64,000 nucleotides of DNA from Bacteroidetes bacterium MED-G17 (GTDB taxonomy: Bacteria > Bacteroidota > Bacteroidia > NS11-12g > UBA9320). Both the position numbers and the translations under genes were made by a program. The notes under the pieces were generated by a model that was not told the DNA's origin, ran no database searches, and was given only the letters and a program-made list of their open reading frames with translations. Of this stretch, positions 26,731-35,733 are shown one piece after another. Location: positions 124,001-188,000 of the forward strand of contig NTKK01000003.1 of assembly GCA_002457675.1 (NCBI GenBank), given 5' to 3'. Each line of letters begins with the position of its first letter. Within the stretch, counting starts at the first letter, position 1.

Positions 26731-28088
26731 TATTTCAGGGAGATTAGTTTAGGGAAAGCCTTTCTTCTTAGATACTTTTTTAAGATTCTCTGAACATCAT
26801 TGTTGTTTGATTGCAGGTGCAAATGTGCCTCTAAGTCTTCAACTTTAGTGATTGAAAGTCCTTTAGGAACAAAAGCATAGCCCATATATATCCAGTTTTT
26901 TACCCAAATAAAAGCGACTTCTTCTGTTGTTTTTCCACTCTCTGTAATTAAAAAGTTACCATTGTGAGGTAAAAAGCTACTTATCGCTAGAAGCATTCTT
27001 TTATTATGGTCTTCAAAATTTTTTGAAGTTGGGCAGACATAACCATTATCCTTGCACACCACACAGTCACCAGCATTGCTTTTTCCTGAGATAAATTTCT
27101 GGCAAAGCCCGAATTCTTTAGATAAACTATGCAAAAATCTATAACATTCAGCAACATTAGAAAAGCTAATTAATGGGTTCTTAATCACACTATTTTTCTC
27201 TATTCCAAGACGTATTGCTCCAGATTGATTACAATATTGGAAAATGCAGTAAGCGTAGCTTGTATATTTTTGAATCTTATTGTAGGTAGGCCAGTATTTT
27301 TTTATCTCAGCTGATTCTATTAACTCAGCTAGTAACTCATTTCCAGTAAGTTGATGATCCAGATGGTAAATATTTCTTTTGAGTTCAGCCTTTTTGGCAG
27401 AATTTTCGGAGAAATGTTGTCTCACTCTATTTTTTATATTTTTGGCTTTACCAATGTATACAGGTTTAAATTGTTCGTTCAAAAAATAGTAAATACCTGG
27501 CTGATTTGGAAGATCTTCAAATTCTTTTGGATCAAGATGAGAGGGTATAGAAACGTGCTTTTTTATTGGTTTAAGATTTTTTTCTAAAATTCCTGAATCA
27601 TTTTCTATTATTTTCTTCATGAGTTTTGCAGTTGCGAGTGCATCACCATATGCTCTATGTCTATTTTCCAAAGGAATTTTTAGAGATCTACACAATTTTC
27701 CCAAAGAATATGATCTTTCTTTTGGGAATACTTTTCTAGCGAGTTGGATAGAACATAATCTATCTTGATTAAAAGTGATATTGGCACGCGCAAAAGCTGA
27801 TTTTAATACGCCATAATCAAAGGCTACATTATGTGCAACGAAGGTCGTACCTTTAATAAAATCAAATATTTGTGGAGCAATTTCTTCGAAAGTAGGCGCA
27901 TCTTGAACCATTTCATGTGTTATACCTGTAAGTTTTTGAATGAATGGTGGGATTGCAACTGGCGGTTTAACCAATGAAGAGAAATTATCCCGAATTTCTC
28001 CGTTGATCAACTGAAAACACGCGAATTCTGTGACAAAATTACCGTTAGAACCTCCGGTAGTTTCAATATCAATGATTGAAAGAACCAT
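26730..28088 (-). CDS. DnaQ-type exonuclease fused to GIY-YIG nuclease domain
   Basis: A two-nuclease fusion. Residues about 1-170 form a DEDD 3'-5' exonuclease: SIIDIETTGG (Exo I), VAHNVAFDYGVLKSAF (Exo II), HRAYGDALAT (Exo III). Residues about 200-290 form a GIY-YIG domain: QPGIYYFLNEQFKPVYIGKAKNIKNRVRQHF. The C-terminal third has a Cys cluster (CQKF...CVVCKDNGYVC) that may bind metal. The order resembles the UvrC N-terminus or Cho, attached to an epsilon-like proofreading domain. Such fusions occur in several bacterial phyla. The start is the ATG at 28088 (a GTG lies two codons earlier). A role in DNA repair is likely. Confidence 0.87.
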   Translation of the reverse strand: MVLSIIDIETTGGSNGNFVTEFACFQLINGEIRDNFSSLVKPPVAIPPFIQKLTGITHEMVQDAPTFEEIAPQIFDFIKGTTFVAHNVAFDYGVLKSAFARANITFNQDRLCSIQLARKVFPKERSYSLGKLCRSLKIPLENRHRAYGDALATAKLMKKIIENDSGILEKNLKPIKKHVSIPSHLDPKEFEDLPNQPGIYYFLNEQFKPVYIGKAKNIKNRVRQHFSENSAKKAELKRNIYHLDHQLTGNELLAELIESAEIKKYWPTYNKIQKYTSYAYCIFQYCNQSGAIRLGIEKNSVIKNPLISFSNVAECYRFLHSLSKEFGLCQKFISGKSNAGDCVVCKDNGYVCPTSKNFEDHNKRMLLAISSFLPHNGNFLITESGKTTEEVAFIWVKNWIYMGYAFVPKGLSITKVEDLEAHLHLQSNNNDVQRILKKYLRRKAFPKLISLK

Positions 28089-28099
28089 TTGCACTAAAT

Positions 28100-29434
28100 T
28101 TATAACAAATCATTGGCCAAATTGGCAAGTTCTGATCGTTCACCCTTTTGCAAGGTAATGTGTGCAAATAAATTCTGGCCTTTCATTCGATCAATCAGAA
28201 AACTAAGACCATTACTTTGCTCATCCAAATATGGTGTATCTATCTGATGAACATCTCCAGTGAAAATGATTTTTGTATTTTCTCCTGCTCGAGTTACAAT
28301 GGTTTTTATTTCGTGTGGTGTGAGGTTTTGCGCTTCATCAATTATAAAAATGATATTTGAAAAACTTCTCCCACGAATGAACGCCAATGGAGTAATCAAG
28401 ATTTTTTGTTCCTCCACCATACTTTCTATTGCTTTGAACTTCTTTTCACTTTGTTTATATAAGCTTTTAATAAATTTTAAATTATCCCATAAGGGTTCCA
28501 TGTACGGAGATATTTTATCTTCCGCATCTCCTGGAAGGAATCCAATATCACGATTACTTAGAGGTACAATTGGACGAGCCAGGATGATTTGATGGTATCT
28601 ATTTTTCTGTTCTAGAGCTGCTGCCAAGGAGAGTAATGTTTTGCCAGTTCCAGCAACTCCTTGAATGGTTACCAATTTAATATCATCATTCATCAGCGCA
28701 TTTATGGCAAAAGTTTGTTCGGCATTTTTTGGTTTTATCCCGTAAATGTAATTTTTCTCAACCCTTTCCAGCTGATTTTCCCGTGGATTAAAATAGGCGA
28801 GAGAACTAGTTGTTCCATTTTTAAGGATATAAAAGTGATTGTTTACTGGATTATTAATTTGTTTCGTCTGTTTTAACACACCTTTAGAATACAACTCTTT
28901 TATCTCATTTGTATCTACATCTTCCACCTTCTCTATGCCAGTAAAGAGGGTTTTTACGTCTTTAATCTTACCCGTTTTATAATCCTCTGAATTAAGATTT
29001 AATGCTTTTGCTTTCAGCCGTAAGTTTATGTCTTTCGTAACCAATGTTACTCTAGCTTCTGGTTTTTCTTGTTTCACCAATAAAGCTGCGTTGATTATTT
29101 TATGATCGTTTTTTCGGTCTTCAAAAATTTGTTGGGCATTAATCTCTAAATTATTTTGATTCAAAATCACTTTAAATTTTCCTTTAGCAGGTTTCGGTAG
29201 AGAAATCCAGTCTAGAAGTGAGTTTTCCTCGGATAGTTTATCCACCAATCTTATAAATTGTCTCGCTTCAAAGTTTTTGGTATCATTCCCTCTTTTAAAA
29301 TTATCTAGTTCCTCCAAAACGGTTATGGGAATAGCCATATCGTTTTCTTCGAAATTGAGTAATGATTGATGATCATACAAAATGACAGAAGTGTCAAGAA
29401 CGTATATTTTTTTTTCTTTCTTTTTACGTGGCAT
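28100..29434 (-). CDS. PIN domain-PhoH family ATPase
   Basis: About 444 residues. The N-terminal PIN nuclease domain shows VLDTSVILYD, ITVLEELDNFKRG and LVTKDINLRLKA, which place acidic residues around the active site. The C-terminal PhoH ATPase has Walker A QGVAGTGKTLLSLAAALE, LPGDAEDKISPYMEPLWD, and Walker B FIIDEAQNLTPHE. This PIN-PhoH fusion (YlaK-like, PhoH2) is an RNA helicase plus nuclease in studied cases. I begin at the ATG at 29434. It sits 11 bases upstream of the DnaQ/GIY-YIG gene and reads into it, so both may be one unit. Confidence 0.93.
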   Translation of the reverse strand: MPRKKKEKKIYVLDTSVILYDHQSLLNFEENDMAIPITVLEELDNFKRGNDTKNFEARQFIRLVDKLSEENSLLDWISLPKPAKGKFKVILNQNNLEINAQQIFEDRKNDHKIINAALLVKQEKPEARVTLVTKDINLRLKAKALNLNSEDYKTGKIKDVKTLFTGIEKVEDVDTNEIKELYSKGVLKQTKQINNPVNNHFYILKNGTTSSLAYFNPRENQLERVEKNYIYGIKPKNAEQTFAINALMNDDIKLVTIQGVAGTGKTLLSLAAALEQKNRYHQIILARPIVPLSNRDIGFLPGDAEDKISPYMEPLWDNLKFIKSLYKQSEKKFKAIESMVEEQKILITPLAFIRGRSFSNIIFIIDEAQNLTPHEIKTIVTRAGENTKIIFTGDVHQIDTPYLDEQSNGLSFLIDRMKGQNLFAHITLQKGERSELANLANDLL

Positions 29435-29538
29435 ATTTACCAAACTAGTGTTCCAAGTTTACTTATTTATTATGAGCTTAAAATTAAAAAGTAATTAACG
29501 ATTTACTATCAATTTCAAAATGTGTTATACTTGAGGTC

Positions 29539-31221
29539 TTGGAAAAGCTTAGTTATCAATGGAGTGAAAATTTAGCGGATACGCCTAAAGAAACCATGCA
29601 AATATTTGAGCATTTGGGATTTAGCTCTATTATGTCGAAGCTAATTGTTCAAAAAGGTATACATAATGTTGAGAGTGCAAAAAAGTTTTTCCTCCCAAAA
29701 GTAGACCAACTATATGACCCCTTTCTGATGAAGGGAATGGAGGAAGCAGTAGATAGAATAGCTCAAGCAATCACGAATGGACAAAAAATATTGGTTTATG
29801 GGGATTATGATGTTGACGGAACTACTTCAGTTGCTTTATTGTTTTCATTTCTTGAAGATTTAGGTATATCCGTAAGTTTCTATATCCCGGATAGGGAAAA
29901 AGAAGGGTATGGGATAAGTTCTCTAGGAATAAACTATGCGCATCAAAATAATATCAAACTAATTGTTGCTCTTGACTGTGGGATACGGTCAGTGGAGCTT
30001 GTTCAGAAGGCTAAGAACCTAAGCATCGATTTTGTCATCTGCGACCATCATATACCTGGAGCAACTTTACCTGATGCATTTGCTATTTTGAATCCTAAAC
30101 AAAAAGGATGTAATTATCCATTTAAAGAATTATCTGGATGTGGCATTGGTTTTAAACTCTGTCAGGCTATTGCTTCACGTTTGCGTTTAGATTCAAGCAC
30201 GTATATGGATAAAATTGATTTGGTAGCTGTGAGTATAGCTGCTGATTTGGTTGAAATGAATGACGAAAATAGGGTACTCACATTTTTAGGTATGAAAAAA
30301 TTATCAGAAAATCCATTTGGAGGACTGCGCTTATTTAGAGATTTAGTGATAGGCAATCGGCCAGTAAAGACACACGACCTTGTTTTTAAAATTGGCCCTA
30401 GAATCAATGCAGCAGGAAGAGTTTTTCATGCCAATCAATCCGTAAAAACCCTTCTTTATGGTGGACAAGAACATTTTGATAAGCTAAATGCATTAAACAA
30501 AGAGAGACAAGAACTAGACCAACATGTCGGAAAGCAAGCATTGGCAATGCTATCAAAAGATACAAAGAGTACAGTTGTTTTTCAATCGGATTGGCACAAA
30601 GGTGTCATAGGTATTGTCGCCTCTAGAATATTGGAGCATGCTTATAAGCCTACTGTTGTACTGACTGAAAAGTCAGCAGATATTTTGGTAGGTTCTGCAA
30701 GGAGTATTCCCAATTTCAATATGTATGAAGGTTTAAATAAATGCGCAGATTTACTTGAACAATTTGGAGGGCATTATTTTGCTGCAGGTCTAAGCCTTAA
30801 GAAAAATAATTTATCTGCTTTCAAACAGCGCTTTGAAGAAGTAGTCTCCCAAACCTTAATCGATATAGATTTTGTGCCAAAGGCAATTTATAATTCGGAA
30901 TTAAAGCTCGAAGAAATTACAGGAAAGTTGGCTGCAGAGGTGGAAAAATTAGCTCCATTTGGGCCTAAAAATATGAGACCTATTTTTTTGATTAAACAAG
31001 TAGAAAATTATCAATACCAGATCATTGGCAAAGGAAATCACCATCTGCGCTTAGAAATTTCACATGCTGGTCAAAAAATTAATTGCATAGCTTTTCAGAT
31101 GGCGCATCATGCTCAGAAACTCAATCTTAAAGTACCTTTTGATCTATTTTTTCATCTCGAGATAAATGATTTTCGGGGACGAAAAAACGTTCAACTTGTT
31201 GTTGTCGACATCAAGTTTTGA
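29539..31221 (+). CDS. recJ: Single-stranded-DNA-specific exonuclease RecJ
   Basis: A 5'-3' ssDNA exonuclease of the DHH superfamily used in recombinational and mismatch repair. The 560-residue protein shows YGDYDVDGTTSVALL (motif I), ALDCGIRS (II), ICDHHIPG (III), PRINAAGR, HKGVIGIVASRI and a DHHA1 region GSARSIPNFNMYEGL, ending in an OB-like domain. The start is a TTG at 29539, with no ATG nearby before the family N-terminus. It is divergent from the PIN-PhoH gene. Confidence 0.95.
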   Translation: MEKLSYQWSENLADTPKETMQIFEHLGFSSIMSKLIVQKGIHNVESAKKFFLPKVDQLYDPFLMKGMEEAVDRIAQAITNGQKILVYGDYDVDGTTSVALLFSFLEDLGISVSFYIPDREKEGYGISSLGINYAHQNNIKLIVALDCGIRSVELVQKAKNLSIDFVICDHHIPGATLPDAFAILNPKQKGCNYPFKELSGCGIGFKLCQAIASRLRLDSSTYMDKIDLVAVSIAADLVEMNDENRVLTFLGMKKLSENPFGGLRLFRDLVIGNRPVKTHDLVFKIGPRINAAGRVFHANQSVKTLLYGGQEHFDKLNALNKERQELDQHVGKQALAMLSKDTKSTVVFQSDWHKGVIGIVASRILEHAYKPTVVLTEKSADILVGSARSIPNFNMYEGLNKCADLLEQFGGHYFAAGLSLKKNNLSAFKQRFEEVVSQTLIDIDFVPKAIYNSELKLEEITGKLAAEVEKLAPFGPKNMRPIFLIKQVENYQYQIIGKGNHHLRLEISHAGQKINCIAFQMAHHAQKLNLKVPFDLFFHLEINDFRGRKNVQLVVVDIKF

Positions 31222-31242
31222 TTTTTTTATTATTTTTAATGG

Positions 31243-32514
31243 ATGAAAAATGTTTTACTTCCTTACGTTTTCTCACTCTGTTTTACTCATCTATCTGCCC
31301 AAATTACTGTTGTAGCAAGTGGGTCTGGCAGCAATGAGATCAATGTAAATTCATCATATACGCAGAATTTTAACGCCTTAAACTCAAATGGTTCTGCCAA
31401 TTTTTCTAATAACAGTACGCTTCGTGCGTGGTATATAAATTCCGAGCATTTTGACAACAACTCCAATACGTATTATTCCGGGGCAGGAACCAATAGTGCC
31501 GGTAGGGTTTATTCATTGGGTTCTTCAGCCAGCAGTGATTGTGCCCTGGGCTATGTAGGTTCGGGAACAAATGACTATTTTAATCTTGGTTTTAGATTAA
31601 AAAATAACTCTGGTAGTAATTTGCGTTCAGTCACAATTTCTTTTGTTGGAGAGCAATGGAGGAGTGGGGGAAATACAAATGATAACAATAATCATCTTCA
31701 TTTCTTTTATCAAGTATTTTCTGGGGCAGGGAGTTTACCAACAAATACTAATCAAGGCAATTGGACACAAATAAATTCATTGTCATTTACTGCTCCACAA
31801 AAATCGGTAACTGTCGGTGCTTTAAATGGAAATATGAGTGCAAATAGAAAAGTGGTTTCTACTACTATACAAGTCAATGTGCCAAATGGAAATGAAATTT
31901 GGTTTAGATGGGTAGGAAATGATGGTTCAGGTTTCGATGCCGCCTTGGGTATTGACGATTTTACCATTACACCATCAAGTACTGTGCCTGTGACTTGGCT
32001 GTATCAAAACCCGACAAGGGTGAGTGAAAAACTTGTGAAGATAGAATTTGCAACTGCTTCAGAGATTAATAATGAAAAATTTGAGATACAAAAAAATATA
32101 GAAGGAGAAAGTGCTTTTCGAACAGTCAAAGAAATGGCAGGGAAGGGTAATTTCACAGGAGTTACTTCTTACCAATTTCATGATAAAGTAAATAATTTAC
32201 AGACCAATTTTTATCGAATAAAGCAAGTTGATTTTGACGGCAAGTTTTCTTATACACCAGTGCTTGTTTTGCAGAAACAAGCGTGTGAAAAGTTAACTTT
32301 TTTCCCGAATCCATGTAAAAACAAAATTTATATTCATTCAAGTACACCATTATCAAATGCCTTGGTTTTTGATTCAAAAGGTCATTTAGTAGCTTCTCAA
32401 AAATTCTCTAAAAATCAAGAATTAGTTTTATCTCAACTAAAACAAGGAAAATATTACATAAATGTATTCAACAAAAGAGGAAGATTGAAAGAACTAAAAG
32501 TTGTAAAACAGTAA
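31243..32514 (+). CDS. Secreted beta-sandwich protein with type IX sorting tail
   Basis: A 423-residue protein with a signal peptide (ending LSAQ), then a beta-sandwich region opening YTQNFNALNSNG and containing LRAWYIN, AGRVYSLGSS, FVGEQWRSGG and LGIDDFTI. That set is the lectin-like module seen ahead of the nuclease domain in extracellular nucleases (ExeM-like) and in some cell-surface proteins. No nuclease domain follows. After about residue 250 there is a fibronectin-like connector, then a type A C-terminal sorting domain (FFPNPCKNKIYIHS to LKELKVVKQ). I infer export by the type IX system encoded upstream. The ligand is unknown. Confidence 0.8.
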   Translation: MKNVLLPYVFSLCFTHLSAQITVVASGSGSNEINVNSSYTQNFNALNSNGSANFSNNSTLRAWYINSEHFDNNSNTYYSGAGTNSAGRVYSLGSSASSDCALGYVGSGTNDYFNLGFRLKNNSGSNLRSVTISFVGEQWRSGGNTNDNNNHLHFFYQVFSGAGSLPTNTNQGNWTQINSLSFTAPQKSVTVGALNGNMSANRKVVSTTIQVNVPNGNEIWFRWVGNDGSGFDAALGIDDFTITPSSTVPVTWLYQNPTRVSEKLVKIEFATASEINNEKFEIQKNIEGESAFRTVKEMAGKGNFTGVTSYQFHDKVNNLQTNFYRIKQVDFDGKFSYTPVLVLQKQACEKLTFFPNPCKNKIYIHSSTPLSNALVFDSKGHLVASQKFSKNQELVLSQLKQGKYYINVFNKRGRLKELKVVKQ

Positions 32515-32532
32515 AACTATTTTGAAAACGTA

Positions 32533-33405
32533 TTAAAGAATACCATACTTAAATTCAATAAAATATTCCTTTTGTAAAGTGAATTTCTCATAGAAATTAG
32601 CTACCGATTGAATTTGAGAACCTTCAAAATCAAGAATCATATTTCTTCCCGCAAATTTTTGAATCAATCCATCCAGTAAAAAGGGTAAAGCACCTAAAGA
32701 TCTTCCAAGTTCGGTGGGTGCACCCAATATATAATAGAGACGTTTACTGTCTTGTAAAAAAATCGCTGAAGCGAGCCATTGATTGTCTTTTTTTACTCCA
32801 ATAAGGTGAAAATTAATCGATTTTTTGTTCTGTATTTTAAGGAAAAAATCAAAATTTAATTCGTTGTGATATTTCCCATGGGCTTTTTGATAATGATCAA
32901 AACAGATCTTTAAGGGGGCGTTCTGTTTCCATTGAAGATTATTTTTGTTTGCTTTATTTAGATTTTTTTTTAAACTGCTTTTGTATTGGGTGTAAATTTT
33001 TTGGTAATCATTTTGGAGAGGTAAAATATAGTTTGGTCGTTGATGATATCCTTCTAAATATTTAGTATTTAAAGCATTAAAAAAATAGTGGACTTTTATT
33101 ATGCTTTGTTTTTTAAGGATTTTTAGGAATTCGGTAAATATAGAATAAGTCAAAACATCTTTTGAAAACACCCCCAATTGTTGACAAAATTGTGGTTGGG
33201 ATACAAATGGGATAATATTCCATTTGTATTTAATTGGTATTGGCATTACCGCCTTATAATCTTCATATATTAGACCTATCCATTGTTTACCTATACTACA
33301 ATACAAAACATCATAATAAGCATAAACACGCTCTTGTAGAGAATTTCGAACACAGCTGTCCCATTTGACAGGATCAATTTGATTGAAATTTACAACTTGA
33401 ATCAA
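32533..33405 (-). CDS. GNAT/FemAB-like acyltransferase
   Basis: A 290-residue cytoplasmic protein with two related halves in the manner of FemAB/GNAT-fold acyltransferases. The C-terminal half has HYQKAHGKYHNELNFDFF, then WLASAIFLQDSKRLYYILGAPTELGRSLGALPFLLDG, which I note as WLASAIFLQDSKRLYYIL and GAPTELGRSLGALPFL. FDFEGSQIQSVANFYEKF-like sequence (LDFEGSQIQSVANFYEKFT) is the conserved acceptor-side motif. Family members transfer aminoacyl or acyl groups to peptidoglycan or lipids. It starts at a TTG two bases after the pruA stop, so it follows pruA in an operon. The substrate is unknown. Confidence 0.72.
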   Translation of the reverse strand: MIQVVNFNQIDPVKWDSCVRNSLQERVYAYYDVLYCSIGKQWIGLIYEDYKAVMPIPIKYKWNIIPFVSQPQFCQQLGVFSKDVLTYSIFTEFLKILKKQSIIKVHYFFNALNTKYLEGYHQRPNYILPLQNDYQKIYTQYKSSLKKNLNKANKNNLQWKQNAPLKICFDHYQKAHGKYHNELNFDFFLKIQNKKSINFHLIGVKKDNQWLASAIFLQDSKRLYYILGAPTELGRSLGALPFLLDGLIQKFAGRNMILDFEGSQIQSVANFYEKFTLQKEYFIEFKYGIL

Positions 33406-33407
33406 AT

Positions 33408-35036
33408 TTAAGATTGGTGAAATGGATATCTATAATCACCAACAGGCTTCAAGTTTTCTTTGATAGTTCGCATACTAACCCAACGAGTCAGATTGGCTTT
33501 TGCACCTGCCTTGTCATTTGTACCACTACCTCGAGCTCCCCCGAAAGGTTGTTGACCGACTACCGCGCCTGTGGGTTTGTCGTTAATATAAAAATTACCT
33601 GCTGAATGTTTCAAAACATCAAGGGCTTTTTGAATTGCGTATCGGTCTTTAGAGAATATGGCGCCTGTAAGAGCATATTCTGATGTTTCATCTAAAATTT
33701 TCAGGTATTCCTCAAATGATTGGTCCGGATAAAGACATAATGTAAGAACAGGTCCAAAAATTTCTTCACACATGGTTGTATATTTTGGGTTTTGGGTGAG
33801 AATTACTGTTGGCTCTATAAAATATCCATTGGTTTTGTCAAAGCTACCACCAGATATTATTTCTGCATCATTATCTGATTTAGCTTTTTCTATATAGTTC
33901 GTGATTTTATCAAAAGCTCTTTGGTCGATGACAGCGTTTATAAAATTCGAAAAGTCTTCTGTTGGCCCCATTTTAAGAGATCTTAATTCTTGAAGTAACT
34001 TGGATTTTATGCTGGGCCATAATGATTCTGGCAAATAACATCTTGAAGCCGCAGAGCATTTCTGGCCCTGGAATTCAAAAGCCCCTCTTATCATATTGGC
34101 AACTACTTCATCAACTTCAGCACTCGGATGAACCATAATGAAATCTTTACCTCCAGTTTCTCCAACAATACGTGGGTATGATTTGTACAGATCAATATTG
34201 TTGCCGATTACTTTCCAAAGGTGTTTGAATACTGCTGTAGATCCAGTAAAATGTAAACCTCCAAAATCTGGGTGTTTAAAAATTACTCCACCCGCCTCTG
34301 GCCCATTGACGTATACCAAATTTATTACGCCTGCTGGTAGTCCAGCTTTAATGAAAATTTCCATAACAACTTGGGCAGAGTATATCTGACTGTCAGCAGG
34401 TTTCCAAACAACTGTATTGCCCATCAGTGCAGGCGCAGCCGGTAGATTTCCAGAGATAGCGGTGAAATTAAACGGCGTGACAGCAAAAATAAAACCCTCC
34501 AAAGGTCTATATTCTACGCGGTTCCAAATCCCTTCAGAATTTTCAGGCGGCTGTTCATTATAAAGTTCATATAAATATTGGACATTGAATCGCAAAAAGT
34601 CAGCGAATTCACAAGCGGCATCAATTTCTGCTTGGAATGCATTTTTGCTCTGTGCGAGCATTGTTGCAGCGTTTATTGTATTTCTGTACTCGCCTGAAAC
34701 CAATTCTGCAGCTTTCAAAAAAATACTTGCTCTTTGTTGCCAAGGCATTCTTTCCCATTGACTTTTGGCACTTTGAGCTGCATTAATTGCTTGATGAACA
34801 TGTGTTGCGTTTCCGTAATTATATATTCCTAATTGATGCTTTAAATCATGCGGTACAAAAATGGCTCTTTTATCCTCTGTAAAGATTTGTTCGCCATTTA
34901 TGTACATAGGAATTTCCTTTTGTTTAGATCGTAATTTGGCTAGCTCATTTTGAAGTGCTTCTCTTTCAGTACTTCCTGATGCATAAGAGAGAACTTCCTC
35001 ATTAATTGCGATAGGTGGTTGATAATTTCCGTTCAT
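33408..35036 (-). CDS. pruA: L-glutamate gamma-semialdehyde dehydrogenase
   Basis: It oxidises glutamate semialdehyde (P5C) to glutamate in proline degradation. The 542-residue length matches the stand-alone Bacteroidota enzyme, without a PutA fusion. Visible: FIFAVTPFNFTAISGN, the NAD-binding VHFTGST-like GLHFTGSTAVFKHLW, the catalytic Glu in VGETGGKDF, and the catalytic Cys in FQGQKCSAASRCY, with CEEIFGPVLTL near the end. It starts with ATG. No putA-like proline dehydrogenase gene is visible in the window. Confidence 0.95.
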   Translation of the reverse strand: MNGNYQPPIAINEEVLSYASGSTEREALQNELAKLRSKQKEIPMYINGEQIFTEDKRAIFVPHDLKHQLGIYNYGNATHVHQAINAAQSAKSQWERMPWQQRASIFLKAAELVSGEYRNTINAATMLAQSKNAFQAEIDAACEFADFLRFNVQYLYELYNEQPPENSEGIWNRVEYRPLEGFIFAVTPFNFTAISGNLPAAPALMGNTVVWKPADSQIYSAQVVMEIFIKAGLPAGVINLVYVNGPEAGGVIFKHPDFGGLHFTGSTAVFKHLWKVIGNNIDLYKSYPRIVGETGGKDFIMVHPSAEVDEVVANMIRGAFEFQGQKCSAASRCYLPESLWPSIKSKLLQELRSLKMGPTEDFSNFINAVIDQRAFDKITNYIEKAKSDNDAEIISGGSFDKTNGYFIEPTVILTQNPKYTTMCEEIFGPVLTLCLYPDQSFEEYLKILDETSEYALTGAIFSKDRYAIQKALDVLKHSAGNFYINDKPTGAVVGQQPFGGARGSGTNDKAGAKANLTRWVSMRTIKENLKPVGDYRYPFHQS

Positions 35037-35048
35037 TGTATACTTTAA

Positions 35049-35726
35049 TTAGATATAATCTTTAAAAATGTTCCAATTGGTTTGGTTTGGAAGACTTGCC
35101 TGCAAAGATATTTTTTCCTTTTTCACTGGATGTATAAATTCTAATGAATAGGCATGTAAATAGATGAAATGTCCTCGGCCTTTTGGTGAACCATATTTTA
35201 AATCTCCAACTATAGGGCAGTTTATGGCGGCTAGCTGGGCTCTAATTTGATGTGGACGACCTGTTTTTGGGAATACACGGAGCAAATGTTTGTGATTTCC
35301 TGCTCCAAGGTACTCGTAACTTAAAATGGCTTTTTTACTGTCTTTTTTTTCTGATTGAAAGGCTTTTGTGACATTTTTCTGGCGGTTCTTTACTAAATAA
35401 TGAATAAGCTCTGCCTGTAATTTCTGAGGTTTCCTCTCTACAATAGCCAAATAGGTTTTTTCAATTTTACGTTCTTGAAATAGTTTGTTTAGCCGTGGTA
35501 GAATTTTGCTGGATTTCGCAAAAATTAGAACACCACTAACAGGTCTGTCTAATCTATGTGCAGTTTCTAGCCATACGTTATTGGGCTTTTTATCTCTTTT
35601 TTTGATGAATTGTTTATACGAATCAAGTAAAGCTTCATCATCACTTTGGTCTGATTGAACAAGTAAACCTGCTTTTTTATTTATAACCAAAAGATGATTG
35701 TCTTCAAAAACTATTTCTTCCTGCAT
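35049..35726 (-). CDS. RluA-family RNA pseudouridine synthase
   Basis: A 225-residue enzyme converting uridine to pseudouridine in rRNA or tRNA. Motifs: VINKKAGLLVQ, the catalytic Asp in ETAHRLDRPVSGVLIFAKS, KTYLAIVE, and the family's C-terminal RVFPKTGRPHQIRAQLA and VGDLKYG. It has no S4 domain and no fused partner. The target uridine cannot be read. It begins with ATG and sits between murB and pruA on the same strand, with 7 and 12 bases of spacing. Confidence 0.9.
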   Translation of the reverse strand: MQEEIVFEDNHLLVINKKAGLLVQSDQSDDEALLDSYKQFIKKRDKKPNNVWLETAHRLDRPVSGVLIFAKSSKILPRLNKLFQERKIEKTYLAIVERKPQKLQAELIHYLVKNRQKNVTKAFQSEKKDSKKAILSYEYLGAGNHKHLLRVFPKTGRPHQIRAQLAAINCPIVGDLKYGSPKGRGHFIYLHAYSLEFIHPVKKEKISLQASLPNQTNWNIFKDYI

Positions 35727-35733
35727 AAATTTC

